Made by a program: the position numbers and the translations under genes
The notes under the pieces: generated by a model
Told to the model about the DNA's origin: nothing
What the model saw: only the letters and a program-made list of their open reading frames with translations
Databases searched by the model: none
Part shown: positions 31,296 through 35,109 of the stretch, piece after piece
Layout of the letters: each line of letters begins with the position of its first letter
Numbering within the stretch: the first letter of the stretch is position 1
Assembly: GCA_021777635.1 (NCBI GenBank)
Contig: JAJYDI010000002.1
Location: 1 to 35,109, forward strand
Direction: 5' to 3'
DNA: 35,109 nt
DNA from: Pseudomonadota bacterium
Lineage (GTDB): Bacteria; Pseudomonadota; Gammaproteobacteria; Xanthomonadales; Rhodanobacteraceae

Positions 31296-32666
31296 CTAAC
31301 CCGCCAGCGGCTCGAAGCGTGCGGTGAAGTGCCGCAGCGTGGGGGGCTCGTCGACGATTCTGTAGCCGCGCAGTTTGCCGGCGCGGGCCGCGACCTCGGC
31401 ACAAATCTCGATGACGTAGTCGATGTGACTCTGGGTATAGGTACGGCGGGGAATGGCGAGGCGGACAAGATCAAGGGCGGCGGGTGTTTCGCTGCCGTCG
31501 GGGTGGCGGCCGAACATGACGGTGCCGATCTCGCAGCTGCGGACGCCTCCATCCTCGTAGAGCGCGACGGCGAGTGCCTGGCCGGGGTACCGCAGCGGCG
31601 GGATGTGGGGGAGCAGGGCGCGGGCGTCTATGTAGACCGCGTGGCCGCCGATCGGGCGCATGACCGGGATGCCGGCGGCGTGCAGGCCATCGCCGAGGTA
31701 GCTGGTGGAGCGGATGCGGTAGCGGAGGTAGTCATGCTGAACGACCTCCTTCAGGCCCTGGGCAATGGCGTCGAGGTCGCGCCCGGCAAGGCCGCCGTAT
31801 GTCGGGAAGCCCTCGGTCAGGATCAGCAGATTGCGGCAGCGTGCGGCGAGTTCGTCGTCGCGGACGGCGAGCCAGCCTCCGATGTTGGCGAGCCCATCCT
31901 TCTTGGCGCTCATGGTCATGCCGTCGGCGAGGGTGGCAATCTCGCGCACGATGTCAGCGATATCGCGCTCGCCCTGACCGCTTTCGCGCTCGCGGATGAA
32001 CCAGGCGTTCTCCGCGAAGCGGCAGGCGTCGAGGAACAGCGGAATGCGGTGGCGGTCGCACAGCGCGCGCACGCCACGAAGGTTCTCCAGCGAAACCGGC
32101 TGGCCGCCACCGGAGTTGTTGGTGATTGTGATGAACACGGCAGGTACGTCGTCGTGACGCGCACTCAGCAGGGCATCGAGCCGGCCGAGGTCCATGTTGC
32201 CCTTGAACGGATGCTCGAGGGTGGGGTCGAGACCTTCGGGGATGACCAAGTCGACGGCCTCGGCACCGGTGGCCTCGACATTGGCGCGGGTGGTGTCGAA
32301 GTGGGTGTTGTTGGGGATGATGCGTCCGGGGCCGCCGATGGCCGCCATCAGGATCTTCTCGGCGGCGCGGCCCTGGTGGGTAGGGATCACGTGCGCGAAG
32401 GGGAACAGCCCCTGGACCGCGGCTTCGAAGCGGTACCAGGAGGGTGAGCCGGCGTAAGCCTCGTCACCCCGCTGGATGCAGGCCCACTGCTCACTCGACA
32501 TGGCGCCGGTTCCGGAGTCGGTGAGCAGGTCGATGAGCACGTCCTCGCTCCTGAGCGAGAACAGGTTGTAGCCGGCGCGGACGATCGCCTCGCGCCGCTC
32601 GGCCGCGGAACTCATGCGCAGTGGCTCGACCGAGTGAATGCGGAAGGGTTCGATGATCGTAGGCAT
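31296..32666 (-). CDS. Beta-eliminating lyase, tryptophanase-like (tyrosine phenol-lyase family)
   Basis: This PLP enzyme of 456 aa has IDLLTDSGTGAMS, GDEAYAGSPSWYRFE, IPTHQGRAAEKIL, NNSGGGQPVS, the PLP lysine in MSAKKDGLANIGG (about Lys256), GFPTYGGLAGRDLDA and RLAIPRRTYTQSHIDYV. Three positions that separate tryptophanase from tyrosine phenol-lyase read as tryptophanase here: Asp124 (FDTTR), Ile380 (VRSCEIG), His446 (LRHFTARF). Length is that of tyrosine phenol-lyases. It should release indole (or another leaving group), pyruvate and ammonia. No tnaC-like leader was recognised. It is divergent from an aromatic aminotransferase. Confidence 0.82.
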   Translation of the reverse strand: MPTIIEPFRIHSVEPLRMSSAAERREAIVRAGYNLFSLRSEDVLIDLLTDSGTGAMSSEQWACIQRGDEAYAGSPSWYRFEAAVQGLFPFAHVIPTHQGRAAEKILMAAIGGPGRIIPNNTHFDTTRANVEATGAEAVDLVIPEGLDPTLEHPFKGNMDLGRLDALLSARHDDVPAVFITITNNSGGGQPVSLENLRGVRALCDRHRIPLFLDACRFAENAWFIRERESGQGERDIADIVREIATLADGMTMSAKKDGLANIGGWLAVRDDELAARCRNLLILTEGFPTYGGLAGRDLDAIAQGLKEVVQHDYLRYRIRSTSYLGDGLHAAGIPVMRPIGGHAVYIDARALLPHIPPLRYPGQALAVALYEDGGVRSCEIGTVMFGRHPDGSETPAALDLVRLAIPRRTYTQSHIDYVIEICAEVAARAGKLRGYRIVDEPPTLRHFTARFEPLAG

Positions 32667-32809
32667 GGGGCGGCATTAGTTCCGACAGGGCAGAGGGGAG
32701 AGCGCGGGCCTTATGTTGACCTCAGAGCATGACAACCGGCTTCATGCAAGACAAGCCAGCACCCGCCCCGAGCCTCTAAGCTGTTGCCACTGCCATTGCC
32801 GAGACACCC
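32667..32809. promoter_or_regulatory. Divergent intergenic region between lyase and aminotransferase
   Basis: This 143-base stretch must carry promoters for both divergent genes. A TTGACC is present on the plus strand near 32714, but no matching -10 hexamer follows at the right distance. No palindrome stood out. Confidence 0.3.
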
Positions 32810-34003
32810 ATGTTCAGCCATCTGCAAGCGGCTGCCGCTGACCCCATCCTCGGTCTGATGGCGCAGTTCCAGAGGGAACCGCGCGCCTGCAAGATCGACC
32901 TCGGGGTTGGGGTGTACCGCGACGCCGCCGGCCACACGCCGATCCTCGACTGCGTGCACGAGGCCGAGCGGCTGCGCCTTGCCGAGGAGGACACCAAATC
33001 CTATCAAGGCATGGCTGGCGATCTCGCTTTCACCGACGCCATTGAAGCACTGGCCTTGGACGATCATCCGGTTCGCCGCGACCGGCGGGTGTTCACTGTC
33101 CAGACGCCCGGTGGAACCGGCGCCCTGCGCGTGGCGGCTGAACTGGTGCGCTACAGTCGTCCCGACGCCTGTCTGTGGCTGCCCGATGCCACTTGGGGCA
33201 ATCATCCTGGCGTGTTTCAGGCGGCAGGACTGCGCCTGCACGAATACCCCTACTACGACCTGCCGACTCAAAGCCTGCGGACCGATGCCCTGCTTGCCGC
33301 GCTGGCGCAGGTACCGGCAGGCGATGTGGTGCTGTTGCATGCCTGCTGCCACAACCCCAGCGGCGTCGACATTCCTGCCGGGCTGTGGCCTGAAATTGCC
33401 GCGCTGGCGCAGCAACGAGGTTTCGTGCCGTTGCTGGACATGGCCTACCAGGGCTTTGCCGAGGACCTCGACCGCGATGCCATCGGCGCACGCATACTGG
33501 CCGGCGCGGTGCCGGAAATGCTGCTGTGCACTTCTTGTTCGAAGAACTTCGGCCTCTACCGGGAGCGCATCGGCGCGCTCAGCCTGATCGCCGACCGCGC
33601 CAGCGCGGCGGCGGCGGCGGGCTCGGTCATGCTCGAGCGGATCCGCAACATCTATTCGATGCCGCCGGCGCACGGCGCCGCCATCGTCGCGCGCATCCTG
33701 TCGCGGCCGGCGCTAACGGCCCAGTGGCATGGCGAGCTGGCCGCCATGCGAGAACGCATCTGGCGCATACGCGTACAGGCCGTGTCCCAATTGGCGGCAA
33801 CTGGCCTGCAACAGGATTTCGGCTTCATCCAGCGCCAGCGCGGCATGTTCTCTTTCCTGGGCATCGGCCCCGAACAGATCGATCGCCTGCGCAGCGAATT
33901 CGCGATCTACCTGCTCGGCAGCGGTCGCATCAACCTTGCGGGCCTGAGCGAAGGCAACATCGAATACTTCGCCGGCTCGGTGGCCGCCGTGCTGAGCGGG
34001 TGA
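32810..34003 (+). CDS. Aromatic amino acid / aspartate aminotransferase (class I PLP)
   Basis: A 397-aa class Ia aminotransferase: IDLGVGVYRDAAGHTPIL at the N-terminus, SYQGMAGDLAFTDA, TPGGTGALRVAAE, HACCHNPSGVDIPAGLW, LDMAYQGFAEDLD, and the PLP lysine in CTSCSKNFGLYRERIGAL. RINLAGLSEGNIEYFA follows at the C-terminus. The family includes AspC and TyrB; the pairing with a tryptophanase-like lyase points to aromatic amino acid catabolism. Substrate preference cannot be fixed from sequence alone. Confidence 0.9.
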   Translation: MFSHLQAAAADPILGLMAQFQREPRACKIDLGVGVYRDAAGHTPILDCVHEAERLRLAEEDTKSYQGMAGDLAFTDAIEALALDDHPVRRDRRVFTVQTPGGTGALRVAAELVRYSRPDACLWLPDATWGNHPGVFQAAGLRLHEYPYYDLPTQSLRTDALLAALAQVPAGDVVLLHACCHNPSGVDIPAGLWPEIAALAQQRGFVPLLDMAYQGFAEDLDRDAIGARILAGAVPEMLLCTSCSKNFGLYRERIGALSLIADRASAAAAAGSVMLERIRNIYSMPPAHGAAIVARILSRPALTAQWHGELAAMRERIWRIRVQAVSQLAATGLQQDFGFIQRQRGMFSFLGIGPEQIDRLRSEFAIYLLGSGRINLAGLSEGNIEYFAGSVAAVLSG

Positions 34004-34271
34004 TGTGCGGTACAACCGCGCCCCATTCGAGCGGATAGCGCTTGCGGTTGATTGAAATGGACAAGCACCAGCGCGCCGCATACGCCATCTCGGTGAACGA
34101 GCAGCCGCGCTTGAGCCGCACAGGGATGACCGGTTCTCCCATCGGGGACGGTGAGCTTTCACTCTTGACTTGCTCGCCAGCGTTCATTCCTGGAATGCGT
34201 CGGGCTTTCGCGCCGGTGCCGTGCAGGGCACGACCCGGGGCGGCTAGGGATTCGCAAGGGCGCCAGACGAA

Positions 34272-35109
34272 TCAGTCGCGAGCCAGCCTGCTGCGGCGGA
34301 TGCCGTAGCCGAAATAAACCGCCAGCCCGATCACCATCCACACCACGAAGCGTTCCATGGTGATCCACGGCAGGCCGGCGATCAGCAGCAGCGAGAAGGC
34401 GATGCCGATCGGTGCCACCGCCCACACCGCCGGCACGCGGAAGGCGCGAGGCAGCTCCGGCCGGCGCCGGCGCAGGACCAGCACCGACGCGCAGATGATA
34501 ATGAAGGCCATCAGCGTGCCGATGTTGATCAGCTCGGCGACCTCGCCGATCGGCAGCAGGCCGGCGACCAGCGCGGTGAACGCGCCGAGAATCACGGTCG
34601 GGCGATAGGGCGTGCCGTAGCGCGGATGCACGCGCGCGAACCAGCCCGGCAACAGGCCGTCGCGCGCCAGCGCGAAGGCGATGCGCGCCGCCGCCAGCAT
34701 GAAGGCAAACATCACGCTGGTGATGCCGGCCACCGCCGCCACCGAGATCGCGATCATCACCCAATGCAGGCCCAGCGCCTGGAACGCGCTGGCCACCGGC
34801 GCGGCGCTGTTGAGGCTGGCGTAGGGAACCATGCCGGTCAGCACCAGCGACACCGCCAGATACAGCGCCATCGCGATCGCCAGCGACAGCAGCACCGCGC
34901 GCGGCAGGTCGCGCTGCGGATCTTTCGCCTCCTCGGCGGCGGTGGTCAGCGTGTCGTAGCCGAACACCGCGAAAAACACCACGCTGGCCGCGGCCAGCAC
35001 GCCGTGCCAGCCGAAGTGCGCCACGCCGGCGGCATCGACCACGCGCGGCGGGATGAACGGATGCCAGTGGGCGGTGTTGACGTAGAACGCACCGACGCCG
35101 ATCACCAGC
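34272..35109 (-). CDS. APC-superfamily amino acid permease, C-terminal part (cut by window edge)
   Basis: The visible 279 codons carry about seven membrane segments of an APC transporter (cationic amino acid transporter/YfnA type): VVFFAVFGYDTLTTAAEEAK, DPQRDLPRAVLLSLAIAMAL, ARIAFALARDGLLPGWFARV, HPRYGTPYRPTVILGA, and RRRRPELPRAFRVPAVWAVA. FGYD followed by AEE(A)KDPQRDLP is a family hallmark. The frame is open to 35109, so the N-terminal half lies outside. It could import an aromatic or cationic amino acid for the neighbouring lyase or aminotransferase, but adjacency is the only support. Confidence 0.88.
   Translation of the reverse strand, partial: LVIGVGAFYVNTAHWHPFIPPRVVDAAGVAHFGWHGVLAAASVVFFAVFGYDTLTTAAEEAKDPQRDLPRAVLLSLAIAMALYLAVSLVLTGMVPYASLNSAAPVASAFQALGLHWVMIAISVAAVAGITSVMFAFMLAAARIAFALARDGLLPGWFARVHPRYGTPYRPTVILGAFTALVAGLLPIGEVAELINIGTLMAFIIICASVLVLRRRRPELPRAFRVPAVWAVAPIGIAFSLLLIAGLPWITMERFVVWMVIGLAVYFGYGIRRSRLARD

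Noticed and set aside
30679..31404. Longer hemerythrin start at 31404
   Set aside because: The added N-terminal 99 residues are Arg/Cys-rich, unlike any hemerythrin extension, and overlap the upstream lyase gene. The HHE domain begins naturally at 31107.
31188..32447. 419-codon plus-strand open frame opposite the tryptophanase-like gene
   Set aside because: Shadow of the minus-strand lyase, which has all PLP-family motifs; the plus-strand product has none.
34004..34271. Small ORF at 34042-34308 between the aminotransferase and the permease
   Set aside because: It has no ribosome site and no family similarity, and it overlaps the permease end. The 268-base stretch otherwise shows no clear gene, terminator or repeat.

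Overview
The window comes from a GC-rich proteobacterium, most likely a facultatively anaerobic, probably denitrifying gamma- or betaproteobacterium. The evidence is a Thauera-type class I (ATP-dependent) benzoyl-CoA reductase, its KorAB/ferredoxin electron supply, a hemerythrin/DUF2249/NnrS-like gene trio of the kind found in denitrifiers, and a full-length E. coli-type multifunctional CCA enzyme. The attC site at the left edge resembles those of gammaproteobacterial (Xanthomonas-type) integrons. No rRNA, tRNA, CRISPR array or intact transposase gene was seen.

Layout. (1) Positions 1-1960 are a lower-GC accessory patch. It holds small hypothetical genes on the minus strand, a convincing integron attC site with its cassette gene, two 91-bp copies of an inverted-arm repeat bracketing a cysteine-rich gene, and palindromes. 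(2) Positions 1963-3195 are cca, a housekeeping boundary. (3) Positions 3196-29109 are one 23-gene colinear unit on the plus strand. Most junctions overlap by 1-23 nt and the largest gap I find is 33 nt. The only good promoter I see is at its head, and it carries an operator-like palindrome. (4) Positions 29121-31107, minus strand, are the hemerythrin - DUF2249 - membrane protein operon. (5) Positions 31296-34003 are a tryptophanase-like lyase and an aromatic aminotransferase, divergently arranged. (6) Positions 34272-35109 are an APC permease cut by the window edge.

How the large unit works. Had, Oah and Dch are the steps after ring dearomatisation, converting cyclohexadienoyl-CoA to 3-hydroxypimelyl-CoA. 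BcrCBAD dearomatises benzoyl-CoA using ferredoxin electrons made by KorAB from 2-oxoglutarate. HcrCAB removes the para-hydroxyl of 4-hydroxybenzoyl-CoA to give benzoyl-CoA. Between bcr and hcr sits an acyl-CoA ligase / PanE-like reductase / HAD-ECH fusion / thiolase / SDR / thiolase block. It could serve lower-pathway beta-oxidation of 3-hydroxypimelyl-CoA, or side-chain beta-oxidation of phenylpropanoids such as p-coumarate down to (4-hydroxy)benzoyl-CoA, or both. A TetR regulator sits inside the unit. No canonical benzoate-CoA ligase, glutaryl-CoA dehydrogenase or aromatic acid transporter is in the window.

The least expected item is a two-gene module at 23418-25519: a single HgdB/BcrB-family protein plus its own ASKHA ATPase. 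It is separate from bcrCBAD and translationally coupled between hcrB and the ferredoxin gene. It looks like a second, compact ATP-driven low-potential reductase (double-cubane-protein-like or a divergent BCR-like enzyme) of unknown substrate. It is the best candidate here for an undescribed activity.
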